Notes: generated by a model from the sequence alone, not told the origin. Numbered from the stretch's first letter, positions 44,996 to 54,172 are shown. The stretch: 64,000 bases of DNA from Pseudomonadota bacterium (GCA_021847105.1 JAJZUT010000014.1:50662-114661), one strand, 5' to 3'. Made by a program: numbers and translations.

Positions 44996-45166
44996 TGCTG
45001 AGATTGATCATCCGCAGATGAGTGACCAAGTGATTTCGGGGGACTGCATTGTGCCTCGGGCTGGGACCACCGCCCGGCGGCGCCAACGACTCTCCCCTCA
45101 CCTTCCGGCGCCGCGCCCGTGTGCGGCGGCACCGGTTCTTTACGCAAGATTGCACGGAGTTTTCCG

Positions 45167-46483
45167 ATGAGCCTGTTTTCTGACATCGCCCCGGTCCGCT
45201 TCGAGGGGCCTGACACTGCAAATGAGTATGCGTTTCGCGTTTACGACAAGGACCGTCAGGTGCTCGGCAAGCGCATGGAGGACTGGCTGCGCTGCGCCGT
45301 GTGTTATTGGCACTCCTTCAATTGGCCGGGACAGGACATCTTCGGTGCCGGCACACTGCCTCGCCCGTGGCTCGGACCGAGCATCACCCAGGCGATGGCG
45401 GATGCGAAGCTTGATGCGGCCTTCGACTTCCTCTCCCGGCTCGGCCTGCCCTACTTCACGTTTCACGACGTCGATGCGATGGCCACTGCAACGACGCTGA
45501 AGGAGCACGAGCACAACCTGAAGATCATCGAGGCGCACATTCAGGAGAAGATGGCGGCGACGGGCGTGAAGCTCCTGTGGGGCACGGCCAATCTGTTCAG
45601 CCATCCGCGCTACGCCGCCGGCGCCGCCACCAGCACCGATCCCGAAGTGTATGGCTGGGCCGCCGCACAGGTGCGCGGCTGCCTCGAGGTCACGCACCGC
45701 CTGGGCGGTGACAATTACGTCCTGTGGGGCGGGCGCGAGGGCTACGATTCGCTGCTCAACACGGATCTGAAGCGCGAACTCGACCACTACGGGCGCTTCC
45801 TGTCCATGGTCGTCGAGCACAAGCACCGCATCGGCTTCAAGGGCAGCATCCTGATCGAACCGAAGCCCTTCGAGCCCACCAAACATCAATATGACCGCGA
45901 CGTCGCTGCTGTGTATGCGTTCCTGCAGCGCTATGGCCTCGCCAAGGAAGTCAAGGTCAACATCGAGGTCAATCACGCCACGCTGGCGGGCCTGGATTTC
46001 GAGCATGAGGTCGCCGCCGCGCTCACCTACGGCATCTTTGGCTCCATCGACATCAATCGCGGCGACCCGCGCAACGGCTGGGACACGGATCAGTTCCCGA
46101 ACAATGCCCAGGAGCTCGTCCCTGCGTTTGTGGCCCTCATCGAGGGTGGCGGCTTCAGCACCGGTGGGTTCAATTTCGATGCCAAGCTGCGCCGTCAGTC
46201 GGTCGACCCGGCCGACTTGTACCTGGCCCATATCAGCGGCATCGACACGCTGGCACGCGCGCTGCTCGCGGCGTCAGATGTCGTTACGGAGCGCAAGCTC
46301 GCCGAGCTGAAGAAGGCGCGCTACGGGGGTTGGGACGGCGAACTCGGTCAGCGCATCGAAAGCGGCTCGCTGAACCTCGCCACGCTCGCCGATCTGGCGA
46401 CCGCCGAGAACTTCCAGCCGACCGTGCGCTCCGGCCGCCAGGAACTCGCCGAGAGCCTGATCGCACGACACTGCAAGTACTGA
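45167..46483 (+). CDS. xylA: Xylose isomerase
   Basis: This 438-residue enzyme has the usual length of class II xylose isomerases. Active-site motifs are WHSFNWPGQDIFG, FTFHDVDA with the catalytic His and Asp, LWGGREGYD, LIEPKPFEPTKHQYD (metal Glu), VNIEVNHATLAGL (metal Glu and His), SIDINRGD and FNFDAKLRR (metal Asp). It converts D-xylose to D-xylulose, the substrate of xylB. ATG 45167 follows CACGGAG. Its promoter region carries an operator at 44982-44995. A hairpin follows the gene. Confidence 0.95.
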   Translation: MSLFSDIAPVRFEGPDTANEYAFRVYDKDRQVLGKRMEDWLRCAVCYWHSFNWPGQDIFGAGTLPRPWLGPSITQAMADAKLDAAFDFLSRLGLPYFTFHDVDAMATATTLKEHEHNLKIIEAHIQEKMAATGVKLLWGTANLFSHPRYAAGAATSTDPEVYGWAAAQVRGCLEVTHRLGGDNYVLWGGREGYDSLLNTDLKRELDHYGRFLSMVVEHKHRIGFKGSILIEPKPFEPTKHQYDRDVAAVYAFLQRYGLAKEVKVNIEVNHATLAGLDFEHEVAAALTYGIFGSIDINRGDPRNGWDTDQFPNNAQELVPAFVALIEGGGFSTGGFNFDAKLRRQSVDPADLYLAHISGIDTLARALLAASDVVTERKLAELKKARYGGWDGELGQRIESGSLNLATLADLATAENFQPTVRSGRQELAESLIARHCKY

Positions 46484-46497
46484 GGTCACCTGCCGCG

Positions 46498-46532
46498 CCG
46501 ACCGCGGTCCGCACTCGACGGATCGCGGTCGG
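46498..46532. terminator. Bidirectional hairpin between xylA and arginase
   Basis: CCGACCGCG (46498-46506) and CGCGGTCGG (46524-46532) form a perfect 9-bp stem with a 17-base loop between convergent genes. Confidence 0.5.
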
Positions 46533-46541
46533 GCGTTGAGG

Positions 46542-47519
46542 TCAGGCCGAGCGCGGCGCGCTGCGCCCGATGACGACATCGAGCCCGCGGGCCGGCTCCT
46601 GTGCGCGCACCAGCGTGCTCTTGCCGAACAGGGATTCGATCAGGTCCACGGCCAGTTCGGCCGTACGGTTGCGCACATCGAGGGCGGGATTCAATTCGAC
46701 CACATCGAGCGAGCCGACCTGACCGGTATCGGCGATCATCTCCATGCACAGCTGGGCTTCGCGATAGGTCGGACCGCCCGGCACCGTCGTGCCCACGCCC
46801 GGCGCAATGTCCGGGTCGAGAAAATCCACATCGAAACTGACGTGCAGGTGCGTATCAACATCCACACCCGCAAGTGCCTGCTCTACGGTCGCGCGCATTC
46901 CCATCTCGTCGACATAACGCATGTCGAACACTTCCACCGCAAGCTCGTGCACGAGGCGCCGCTCGCCCGCATCGACGCTGCGCACGCCGATCTGGCGGAT
47001 CCAGTTTGGATGGATGGCCGGTGACTGTCCGCCGAGTCCGCTCAGCGGACGCGGTCCCAGTCCGCACAGACACGCGAGCGGCATGCCGTGCAGGTTGCCG
47101 CTGGGAGACAGTTCGCCGGTGTTGAAATCCGCATGGGCATCCAGCCAGAGCACCCGCAATTTGCGGCCGCGCTCGCGGCAATGCCGTGCCACGGCGCTCA
47201 CCGAGCCGATGGCAAGGGAGTGATCGCCGCCGAGCAGAATCGGCAGCTCCCCCGCGCCGAGGGCCTCATACACTGCCGTGTGGACGAGTTGGTTCCAGCC
47301 GGTGACTGCCTCGAGGTTGCGATAGCGGTCCTGCACCGCGGCGCGCGGATTGGCGGGACCGGAGAGATTTCCCCGGTCGCTGACCGACAGACCCCGCGCC
47401 TCAAGCGCGCCGGCCAGTCCCGCCACGCGCATCGCCTCGGGCCCCATCGACGCCCCCAGCGCCGCCGCGCCGACATCCGTCGGCGCTCCAATCAAGGTGA
47501 CACGTCGCGGAGCACTCAT
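46542..47519 (-). CDS. Arginase-family hydrolase
   Basis: A 325-residue ureohydrolase with the manganese-binding motifs ILLGGDHSLAIGSVSA, VLWLDAHADFNTGELSPSGN and HVSFDVDFLDPDIAPGVGT, plus SLDVVELNPALDVRNRTAEL. The DAHADFNT and SPSGN motifs match true arginases rather than agmatinases, so arginine to ornithine plus urea is likely. ATG 47519 is preferred over the longer frame, which would run into the upstream gene. It lies 4 bases after the ornithine cyclodeaminase stop, in one operon that would turn arginine into proline. Confidence 0.9.
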   Translation of the reverse strand: MSAPRRVTLIGAPTDVGAAALGASMGPEAMRVAGLAGALEARGLSVSDRGNLSGPANPRAAVQDRYRNLEAVTGWNQLVHTAVYEALGAGELPILLGGDHSLAIGSVSAVARHCRERGRKLRVLWLDAHADFNTGELSPSGNLHGMPLACLCGLGPRPLSGLGGQSPAIHPNWIRQIGVRSVDAGERRLVHELAVEVFDMRYVDEMGMRATVEQALAGVDVDTHLHVSFDVDFLDPDIAPGVGTTVPGGPTYREAQLCMEMIADTGQVGSLDVVELNPALDVRNRTAELAVDLIESLFGKSTLVRAQEPARGLDVVIGRSAPRSA

Positions 47520-47523
47520 CCGC

Positions 47524-48597
47524 TTACGCCTCGGCCAGTTCGGCCACGGCAGCTCGGGCGGTGCGCGGGGCGCCGAGCTGCCCATAGAGGTCCTTCGGAT
47601 CCTCCAAGTCGGGGATGAGATCGATCTGCGTGCGCGTGCCCCGTCGCTCACGATGCAGCCGGTAGAGGTAGCGCAGCGCCGCGAAATCCTCGAGCGCAAA
47701 GCCCACGGAGTCGAACACCGTCACCTCACGCTCGCTCGAGCGGCCCACGCGGCGACCCGTTAACACATCGGCGAGTTCCACCACCGGGAAGTCGGCCGGC
47801 ATCTGTTGAATCTCCCCCTCGATGCGCGATTGCGGCTCGAACTCTACCACCACGCGCGTCTGTGCACTGCAAAGGATATCAGGATGCAGCTCGGTCTTGC
47901 CCGGGCAGTCACCGCCCACAGCGTTCAAGTGCATGCCGGGGGCGATCATCTCCGGTCGCAGAATGACCGCATTGCGCTTATCGGCGGTGATGGTCGTGAC
48001 GATGTCGGCGCCCGCACAGGCCTGCGCCACTGACCCGCAGCGCAGCACCCGCAGGCCGGGCAAGCGCAGCAGATTAAGGTTCGAGATCAACTTGTCCGTA
48101 GCTTGCGGATCGACGTCGTACAGACGCAGCTCGCGCACGCCAAGCTCGCTATGGAAGGCAATGGTCTGGAATTCCGACTGCGCGCCATTGCCGATCAGCG
48201 CCATGACGCGACTGTCCGCACGCGCGAGCGCTCGAGCCGCCACCACTGAAGTCGCCGCGGTTCGCAGCGCAGTCGTGAATGTCATCTCAGCGAGCGCGCG
48301 CGGGTAACCAGTGTCGACATCTGCGAGCATGCCAAATGCCATCACGGTCAGCAGACCCTTGGCGGTGTTCTTCGGGTGACCGTTGACGTACTTGAACGCG
48401 TACTGACGGCCATCGCACGCCGGCATGAGCTCGATGACGCCCACCGGCGAATGCGTGGCGTGACGCGGGGACTTCTCGAACGCCTCCCAGCGGCGGTAAT
48501 CCGCCTCGATCTCGCGGGCGAGCCCCGCAATGAATGGGCCCGGTCCCAGATCCTGCACGAGCTCACGAACGCGGCCGGTACCGATGAAATCGACCAT
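47524..48597 (-). CDS. Ornithine cyclodeaminase
   Basis: A 357-residue ornithine cyclodeaminase/mu-crystallin-family enzyme that turns ornithine into proline and ammonia. Motifs include RQYAFKYVNGHPKN (substrate Lys), ALIGNGAQSEFQTIAF (NAD-binding), VTTITADKRNAVIL, GMHLNAVGGDCPGKTEL and VFDSVGFALEDFAAL. ATG 48597 follows GAGGAG. It overlaps functionally with the adjacent arginase gene. The divergent Lrp-type regulator shares its promoter region with palindromes at 48709-48718 and 48732-48746, so control by that regulator is likely. Confidence 0.9.
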   Translation of the reverse strand: MVDFIGTGRVRELVQDLGPGPFIAGLAREIEADYRRWEAFEKSPRHATHSPVGVIELMPACDGRQYAFKYVNGHPKNTAKGLLTVMAFGMLADVDTGYPRALAEMTFTTALRTAATSVVAARALARADSRVMALIGNGAQSEFQTIAFHSELGVRELRLYDVDPQATDKLISNLNLLRLPGLRVLRCGSVAQACAGADIVTTITADKRNAVILRPEMIAPGMHLNAVGGDCPGKTELHPDILCSAQTRVVVEFEPQSRIEGEIQQMPADFPVVELADVLTGRRVGRSSEREVTVFDSVGFALEDFAALRYLYRLHRERRGTRTQIDLIPDLEDPKDLYGQLGAPRTARAAVAELAEA

Positions 48598-48708
48598 GGT
48601 AAATCTCCTCTCGGTGAGCGGCATCCCGATGCGATGCCACTACGAGAGCCATCATCCCCGGCTACGCGGCCAAAGAATAGTCAGAGAAATACCAAAACTG
48701 AGGGCCCC

Positions 48709-48746
48709 TTTGATCAAATTGCCACTTTCATCTATCATTTTGATAG
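48709..48746. promoter_or_regulatory. Two palindromes in the OCD-Lrp divergent promoter
   Basis: TTTGATCAAA (48709-48718) and CTATCA-TTT-TGATAG (48732-48746) are perfect inverted repeats in a short AT-rich stretch unlike the GC-rich surroundings. They are plausible binding sites for the Lrp-type protein encoded from 48784. Confidence 0.55.
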
Positions 48747-48783
48747 ACTCTAGCACTTCTCCGAGGGACACCGAGCCGCCTCG

Positions 48784-49206
48784 ATGGATGATCTCGATCA
48801 CCGCCTGATTTCATTGCTGCGCGCCAACGCGCGCACCTCCATCGCATCGCTTGCCAAGCAACTGGGAGTGGCTCGCGGCACCGTACAGAACCGCATGGCG
48901 AAGCTGGAAGCCGACGGCATCATCGTCGGCTATACGGTGCGCCTGAAGCCCGAGGTGCAGGAGCAGCACATTCGCGCGCTGATGACTATCGCCGCGGACG
49001 GCAACCAGGTCGATGCCGTCGTACGCACGCTACGAGGGGACCCGGCGGTAGCAACTCTCCACAGCACCAACGGACGCTGGGACCTGGTTGCCGAGCTGCG
49101 CGCCGATTCGCTGGCCTCATTCGACCGCGTCCTCGCGCGAGTCAGCCGAACGCCAGGTGTGACGAGTACCGAGACGAGCTTGCTGCTCTCGACCTTCAAG
49201 CTGTGA
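48784..49206 (+). CDS. Lrp/AsnC-family transcriptional regulator
   Basis: A 140-residue regulator. The N-terminal helix-turn-helix is DDLDHRLISLLRANARTSIA, then LAKQLGVARGTVQNRMAKLE; the C-terminal ligand-binding RAM domain follows (ALMTIAADGNQVDAVVRTLR, VATLHSTNGRWDLVAEL). Its divergence from arginase-ornithine cyclodeaminase suggests that it activates or represses them in response to arginine or ornithine. The start ATG is 38 bases from the nearer palindrome. Confidence 0.88.
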   Translation: MDDLDHRLISLLRANARTSIASLAKQLGVARGTVQNRMAKLEADGIIVGYTVRLKPEVQEQHIRALMTIAADGNQVDAVVRTLRGDPAVATLHSTNGRWDLVAELRADSLASFDRVLARVSRTPGVTSTETSLLLSTFKL

Positions 49207-49323
49207 CTCGCGGCGCTTGCGCGGTCCGCAGGTACATCGGCTATGCTTACCGCGATCCAGCGCGGGCGGCCGGCCGCACATCGCTGGCCCTCCTGCAACA
49301 TTCGACCCCGCACGGCCCTGCGC

Positions 49324-50430
49324 ATGACTGACACTGCGAAGCTCCGCGTCGCCCTGCTCTTCGGGGGGCAGTCGGCGGAACATGAAATCTCCATCCTGTC
49401 CGCGCGCAACGTGCTGGCAGCGCTCGATCCACAGCGCTTCGAGCCGCTGCTGATCGGCATCGACAAACGTGGCCGCTGGCTGCTGCAGGATGCCGAACGA
49501 CTGCTGGCAAGCGCGCGCGATCCTCGCCTGGTGCGGATCGAGGAGGGTGAGCCCGTGACGCGCGATCTGCTCGTGAGCCGCGCCGCTGCCGATCCGGCTG
49601 CCCGCATCGATGTCATTTTCCCGATCCTGCACGGCACGATGGGCGAGGATGGCACGGTACAGGGCCTGTTTGAACTGGCCGGCATTCCATACGTGGGCGC
49701 AGGCGTACTCGGCTCCGCCATCGGCATGGACAAGGATGTCAGCAAGCGCCTGCTGCGCGAGGCGGGCATCCCGGTCGCGGACTTCCGTACGCTGCACCGC
49801 GCGCGCTTCGAGGCCGATCCGGCGGGTGCGCTCGCGGCGCTCGCCTCACTCGGCCTGCCCGTATTCACCAAGCCGGCCAATGCCGGCTCTTCGATCGGAG
49901 TGCGGCGGGTGACCGAGCGCGGCACCCTCGAGGCAGCGGTGCGCCACGCATTTGAATTCGACGACAAGGTGCTCGTCGAAGCCGCCGTCACGGGACGAGA
50001 GATCGAGCTGGCCGTGCTCGGCGGCAGCCCGCCCGCGGTGTCCATTGCCGGTGAGATCGTGGTCCGGCACCGGGACGGCTTTTACTCATACGATGCAAAG
50101 TACCTCGATGACAGCGGCGCCCGTCTCGAGCTACCCGCGCAGCTCTCGCCCGCCGAACTCGCGCGCGCGCAAGCACTCGCGGGGCGTACCTTCGAGGTTC
50201 TCGAGTGCGAGGGCATGGCGCGAGTCGATCTGTTCCTGCAGGCCGACGGCGCATTGCTGGTCAACGAAATCAACACCATCCCGGGCTTCACCGCCATATC
50301 CATGTACCCGAAGCTCTGGGAGCTCTCCGGCATTGCGCCGCGGGCGCTCGTCACGCGCCTGATCGACCTTGCGCTGAAGCGAGCCCGTGACCGCGCGGCG
50401 CTGCGACGCAGCGCCGCGGCAACCAGCTGA
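49324..50430 (+). CDS. ddl: D-alanine--D-alanine ligase
   Basis: A 368-residue ATP-grasp enzyme that makes the D-Ala-D-Ala dipeptide for peptidoglycan. It shows LRVALLFGGQSAEHEISILS (residues 7-26), FPILHGTMGEDGTVQGLFEL, YVGAGVLGSAIGMDKDVSKR, PVFTKPANAGSSIGVRRV, VLVEAAVTGREIELAVLG, FYSYDAKYL and the metal-binding VNEINTIPGFTAISMYPKLW. The length and AEHEIS motif fit DdlA. ATG 49324 is chosen because the family starts a few residues later. It is followed after 37 bases by a GST gene. Confidence 0.95.
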   Translation: MTDTAKLRVALLFGGQSAEHEISILSARNVLAALDPQRFEPLLIGIDKRGRWLLQDAERLLASARDPRLVRIEEGEPVTRDLLVSRAAADPAARIDVIFPILHGTMGEDGTVQGLFELAGIPYVGAGVLGSAIGMDKDVSKRLLREAGIPVADFRTLHRARFEADPAGALAALASLGLPVFTKPANAGSSIGVRRVTERGTLEAAVRHAFEFDDKVLVEAAVTGREIELAVLGGSPPAVSIAGEIVVRHRDGFYSYDAKYLDDSGARLELPAQLSPAELARAQALAGRTFEVLECEGMARVDLFLQADGALLVNEINTIPGFTAISMYPKLWELSGIAPRALVTRLIDLALKRARDRAALRRSAAATS

Positions 50431-50467
50431 TGTGGGTCGGCGCCCGACCCCGCCCTGGAGTCACCCC

Positions 50468-51070
50468 ATGAAACTCTTCAGTAGCCCGACTTCACCCTTC
50501 GCCCGCAAGGTGCGTGTCAGTGCGCTCGAACTCGGTCTCGCCGAGCGTCTGGAGCTGCTGGAGGTGAGTCTCTCTCCGGTGAATCCGCACGCGACGCTGC
50601 GCGAGCACAACCCGCTCGGCAAGATCCCGGCATTGCTCACCGACGCCGGCGAGACGCTTTATGACTCCCCGGTGATCTGCGAGTACCTTGATGCGCTCGC
50701 CGGCGGCAACCGCCTGTGGCCTGCCAGCGGGCCGGCCCGCTGGCAGGCGCTGCGCCGCCAGGCGCTTGCCGATGGCATAACAGATGCCGCTGTGCTGGTG
50801 CGCTACGAGAGCGCCGCACGTCCAGCGCAACTGCGCTGGACGCAGTGGACGGACGGGCAGTGGTTGAAGATCCGCACTGCGCTCGAGGCTCTCGAGCAGG
50901 AATCCCTCGACGGGCCATTCGACATCGGCGCGATTTCCGTGGCATGCGCGCTCGGCTATCTGGCGTTCCGCTTCCCGGAGGAACGCTGGGAAGAACGTCT
51001 CCCACGCCTCGGCGCCTGGTACACGGCAGTGAGCGAGCGGCCGTCCCTCGCCGCGACGCGTCCAGCTTAG
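50468..51070 (+). CDS. Glutathione S-transferase family protein
   Basis: A 200-residue protein with an N-terminal thioredoxin-like domain (MKLFSSPTSPFARKVRVSAL, NPLGKIPALLTDAGETLYDS, PVICEYLDALAGG, including the cis-Pro IPAL motif and the DSPVI glutathione contact). An all-helical C-terminal domain follows (FDIGAISVACALGYLAFRFP). The substrate is unknown. ATG 50468 follows GGAG. The stop overlaps the stop region of the convergent rdgC gene by four bases. Confidence 0.85.
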   Translation: MKLFSSPTSPFARKVRVSALELGLAERLELLEVSLSPVNPHATLREHNPLGKIPALLTDAGETLYDSPVICEYLDALAGGNRLWPASGPARWQALRRQALADGITDAAVLVRYESAARPAQLRWTQWTDGQWLKIRTALEALEQESLDGPFDIGAISVACALGYLAFRFPEERWEERLPRLGAWYTAVSERPSLAATRPA

Positions 51071-51972
51071 GCGGCGGCCCGCGCCGCGTCGCTGCCCAGT
51101 TCGCGCGACAGCGCCTCGAGCAGCTTACCGAGCTCGCCAGCCATCACGGTGAAATCGAGGTCGAACTGCTCGAGCGGATCGATCTCGCCACCGTCCTCGC
51201 GCTCCGGCGCGAGCTCGAGGAACTGCACGCGTTTGACCTGCAGCTTCTCGGTGAGAATGAACGCAATCCGCCCATTCCAGGTCAGACCGAGCTGTGTGGG
51301 CCGTTTTCCCGCGGCCAGATGCGTGCGGATGTCCGGTCCATCGAGGACATGACGACGGTAGCGCACCGTCGACTTCATCGCATCGGCGGACTGGAGCTCC
51401 AGATCCTGCTCGAGCGCAAACGCCCCCGGTGCGCCGCGCTGCAGCCAGGCGGCCATGCTCGCGCTGACCGAGCGCTCGGCGTCGAACATCTCGACAGCGA
51501 GGCTGCCCAGCGTGTCGCGCAGCGTCTCGATGAGCTCCTCGGCTCGGGTTGCGCTCGCGGAGTCGACCACCAGCCACCCGCCGGCCGCATCGATCCAGGC
51601 CCGTGTGACGATACGCCGGGTGAGCGCACGGGCACGCAGCTCATCGGCGACCTGCAGCTTCAGCGCACGCATCTGCCGGCGGCCGACCGGGAAGCCCTGC
51701 GTTTCAGCCTGCTCGGCCGCGCGCCGCTCGGCTTCCTGGCGAATGACCGAGGCCGGCAGCAGCTTCTGCTCGATGCCGAGCGCGAGCAGGTGCTGCGTTG
51801 CGACGGTGTGCAGCATCCGGCCGGACGGCGAGGGGGCCACCCAGCCACGACTGCGCATCTGCAGCGCGCTGCAGGGTTGCAGCGGGAGACGGCCGAGCGC
51901 CGCCTCGAGATCGGCGGCGGACCAGCTCCAATCGGCCGGCAGCCGGTAAACGGTGAGATTCTTAAACCACAT
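51067..51972 (-). CDS. rdgC: Recombination-associated protein RdgC
   Basis: A 301-residue protein with the RdgC start MWFKNLTVYRLPADWSWSAA, GWVAPSPSGRMLHTV, KLLPASVIRQEAERRAAEQA, GFPVGRRQMRALKLQVADEL and the C-terminal FDLDFTVMAGELGKLLEAL. RdgC forms a DNA-encircling dimer and limits RecA activity. ATG 51972 is the family start; the upstream in-frame extension is not conserved. It is transcribed as a single gene toward the GST gene. Confidence 0.93.
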   Translation of the reverse strand: MWFKNLTVYRLPADWSWSAADLEAALGRLPLQPCSALQMRSRGWVAPSPSGRMLHTVATQHLLALGIEQKLLPASVIRQEAERRAAEQAETQGFPVGRRQMRALKLQVADELRARALTRRIVTRAWIDAAGGWLVVDSASATRAEELIETLRDTLGSLAVEMFDAERSVSASMAAWLQRGAPGAFALEQDLELQSADAMKSTVRYRRHVLDGPDIRTHLAAGKRPTQLGLTWNGRIAFILTEKLQVKRVQFLELAPEREDGGEIDPLEQFDLDFTVMAGELGKLLEALSRELGSDAARAAA

Positions 51973-52112
51973 GCTCGCGAGGCGCCCCGCAAAAGTGGCG
52001 CAGTATATCGGTCCACGGATCGCGCTGCGCCCCTCGCGTACCCGCCGCCGCTCCCGTAGCCTATGACCCTCCTGGGGCCACGACCCGGCCTCGTCCACGG
52101 GATCCTGTTGCA

Positions 52113-53003
52113 ATGACTACGCGGGCGTGGCTCGTGTTCGTGGGACTCGGCATCGTCTGGGGGATGCCGTACCTGTTCATCCGGCTCGCCGTGCGGGATT
52201 TGTCCCCGTTCGACGTGGCGTGGGGGCGCGTGACACTGGCACTGCTCGTGCTCGCGCCCATCGCCTGGCGGCGCGGCACCCTCAGCGTGCTGCGCACCCA
52301 CCGCGCTGCGGTGTGCGCCTTCGCATTGCTCGAGTTCGCCATTCCCTACTCGCTCATCGCCACGAGCGAGCGCTGGATCCCCTCCTCGCTCGCCGGCATC
52401 CTCGTCTCGGCCGTGCCCCTCACCATGGTGCCGGTATCGCGCCTGCTCGGCATGCATGAGCCGATGGGTGCGCGCCGCGTGGCGGGCCTGCTGCTCGGCA
52501 TCCTCGGCGTGACGGCGCTGGTCGGATTCGGCACCGTAAGCGGCGCACATGCCTGGATCGGCATCGGCTGCATGCTCCTCGTGACGGTGTGCTATGCGAC
52601 CGGACCGCTGGTCGTGCAGCGCCATCTGCACGCGGAGGACTCACTGGGCGCGCTCGCCGCAAGCTTGTTGGTTGCCAGCCTGGCGCTCGCGGTGCCCGCC
52701 GCCCTCACCGCGCCTCGGCACCTGCCCGGGCTGGCAGCGCTCGGTTCGGTCGCGGTGCTCGGACTGGTGTGCACCGCGCTGTCGATGCTTGGCATGTTCT
52801 ATCTCATCAAGCGTGCCGGAGCGGCGCGCACTGCCGTGGTGACCTACATCAACCCGGTCGTGGCCGCCGCGCTTGGCGTCATTGTGCTGCACGAGCACCT
52901 CGGCTGGTCCGGGCCGATTGGACTCGCGCTCATCCTGCTCAGCGTGCGCATGGCCACCGCCGGGGCTCCGGCAGGGGAGCTGCCCGCAATCGAACCGGGT
53001 TGA
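52113..53003 (+). CDS. EamA-family (DMT) membrane transporter
   Basis: A 296-residue protein with ten hydrophobic segments in two EamA repeats. The first starts LVFVGLGIVWGMPYLFIRLA and the second GIGCMLLVTVCYATGPLVVQ. TYINPVVAAALGVIVLHEHL is the typical end of the second repeat. These drug/metabolite transporters export amino acids or other small molecules; the substrate cannot be told. It diverges from rdgC by 140 bases and is followed by a strong hairpin. Confidence 0.85.
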   Translation: MTTRAWLVFVGLGIVWGMPYLFIRLAVRDLSPFDVAWGRVTLALLVLAPIAWRRGTLSVLRTHRAAVCAFALLEFAIPYSLIATSERWIPSSLAGILVSAVPLTMVPVSRLLGMHEPMGARRVAGLLLGILGVTALVGFGTVSGAHAWIGIGCMLLVTVCYATGPLVVQRHLHAEDSLGALAASLLVASLALAVPAALTAPRHLPGLAALGSVAVLGLVCTALSMLGMFYLIKRAGAARTAVVTYINPVVAAALGVIVLHEHLGWSGPIGLALILLSVRMATAGAPAGELPAIEPG

Positions 53004-53018
53004 GCAGCCCAAATGCGA

Positions 53019-53052
53019 ACGCCCGGGCTGCCCTCTCGGGCCGCCCGGGCGT
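53019..53052. terminator. Bidirectional hairpin between the EamA gene and cyoD
   Basis: ACGCCCGGGC (53019-53028) and GCCCGGGCGT (53043-53052) pair perfectly over 10 bp; an inner CCC/GGG pair adds to the stem. It lies between convergent genes. Confidence 0.65.
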
Positions 53053-53081
53053 CACGCGCCAAGCGTCGACTCAGCAGCGGA

Positions 53082-53474
53082 TCAGGGTACCCGGCCGTGC
53101 GGCATGCCCGGCATCATGTTCATATCGAGGTGGTACATGATCCAGATCGATCCGCCGATAATGATGCACACCACGACCGCGGTGTAGAGCAACGCGGTCA
53201 GGTTCCAGCGCTGCTCGGCCGAGCCATTCACGTGCAGGAAGTACGTCACGTGCACCACGATCTGCGCAATGGCGAAGCACGCGATGAGCAGCGGGGTTCC
53301 CGCGACCGCATGCTCCATCACCAGCGCAAACGGGATTGCCGTCAGGATGATGGCGAGCAGGAAGCCAATGACGTAGGACTTGTGGGTTGCTCCATGGCCG
53401 CCCCCATGGGCACCGTGAGCACCGTGGGTGCCGTGCGGAGCGTGTCCGACGACCGATTCGTTGGCGACGTTCAT
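53082..53474 (-). CDS. cyoD: Cytochrome bo quinol oxidase subunit IV
   Basis: A 130-residue protein with three membrane helices (SYVIGFLLAIILTAIPFALV, LLIACFAIAQIVVHVTYFLH, LLYTAVVVCIIIGGSIWIMY), typical of CyoD. The first 31 residues are His/Gly-rich (GHAPHGTHGAHGAHGGGHG), longer and more His-rich than in E. coli CyoD. The ATG overlaps the cyoC stop (TAATG). No cyoE follows; a terminator-like hairpin lies 30 bases on. Confidence 0.9.
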   Translation of the reverse strand: MNVANESVVGHAPHGTHGAHGAHGGGHGATHKSYVIGFLLAIILTAIPFALVMEHAVAGTPLLIACFAIAQIVVHVTYFLHVNGSAEQRWNLTALLYTAVVVCIIIGGSIWIMYHLDMNMMPGMPHGRVP

Positions 53475-54169
53475 TAGTGCACCACTCCGAACAGGTAAAC
53501 CAGCGAGAACACTCCCACCCAGATGATGTCGAGGAAGTGCCAGAACAGGCTGAGGCAGTTCAGGCGGGCCCGGTTCGTGTCCGTGAGACCCTTGCGCAGC
53601 ACCGCGACCATCATCACGGCCATGAAGATCAGACCGCAGGTCACGTGCAGACCGTGGGTCGCGACCAGGGTGAAGAAGCTCGAAAGGAATGCGCTGCGGC
53701 TGGGGCCGGCCCCGATCGACACCATGTGCGCGAACTCGCGCACTTCCATGATGAGGAAGCCGAGGCCGAGCAGGAAGGTGACTGCGAACCAGCCGACCGT
53801 CGCACGCGCCTTGTTCGCATTCATCGACAATGTCGCAAGGCCGCAGGTGAAGCTGCTGAACAGCAGGAACATCGTCTCGACCAGCACCGACGGCAGATCG
53901 AACAACTGGCTGCCGCTCGGCCCGCCAGCCGTATGTCCACTGAGGACAGCATACGTGGCAAAGAGGCCGGAAAACAGCAGACAGTCGCTCATCAGATAGA
54001 TCCAGAAGCCGAGCTGGATCGTGGAGGCGACGTCATGATGATGCTCGACTTCGAAATCGACCGCATCACCGCTTTGACGCAGGTCACGCAGCGCATCCGC
54101 GGCGTGATCCGCATAACCGGGCTTCAGCGCAAGACTGCTGCCCTGCACAACAATTGGACCGTTCGACAT
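53474..54169 (-). CDS. cyoC: Cytochrome bo quinol oxidase subunit III
   Basis: A 231-residue subunit with five predicted helices. Motifs are [60 protein letters not shown] and the end [20 protein letters not shown], typical of heme-copper oxidase subunit III. ATG 54169 follows GAGGAG and comes 3 bases after the cyoB stop, so translation is coupled. Confidence 0.93.
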   Translation of the reverse strand: MSNGPIVVQGSSLALKPGYADHAADALRDLRQSGDAVDFEVEHHHDVASTIQLGFWIYLMSDCLLFSGLFATYAVLSGHTAGGPSGSQLFDLPSVLVETMFLLFSSFTCGLATLSMNANKARATVGWFAVTFLLGLGFLIMEVREFAHMVSIGAGPSRSAFLSSFFTLVATHGLHVTCGLIFMAVMMVAVLRKGLTDTNRARLNCLSLFWHFLDIIWVGVFSLVYLFGVVH

Positions 54170-54172
54170 GGT

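Larger units (their letters stand above)
43870..45166. other. 1.3-kb regulatory region between the TonB receptor and xylA
   Basis: Four LacI-type operators (44000, 44030, 44393 and 44982) are spread across this gap between divergent genes. Short open frames exist on both strands (for example 44307-44984) but have no family resemblance or good start sites. I see no RNA gene. It probably contains the two promoters and auxiliary operators. Confidence 0.55.
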
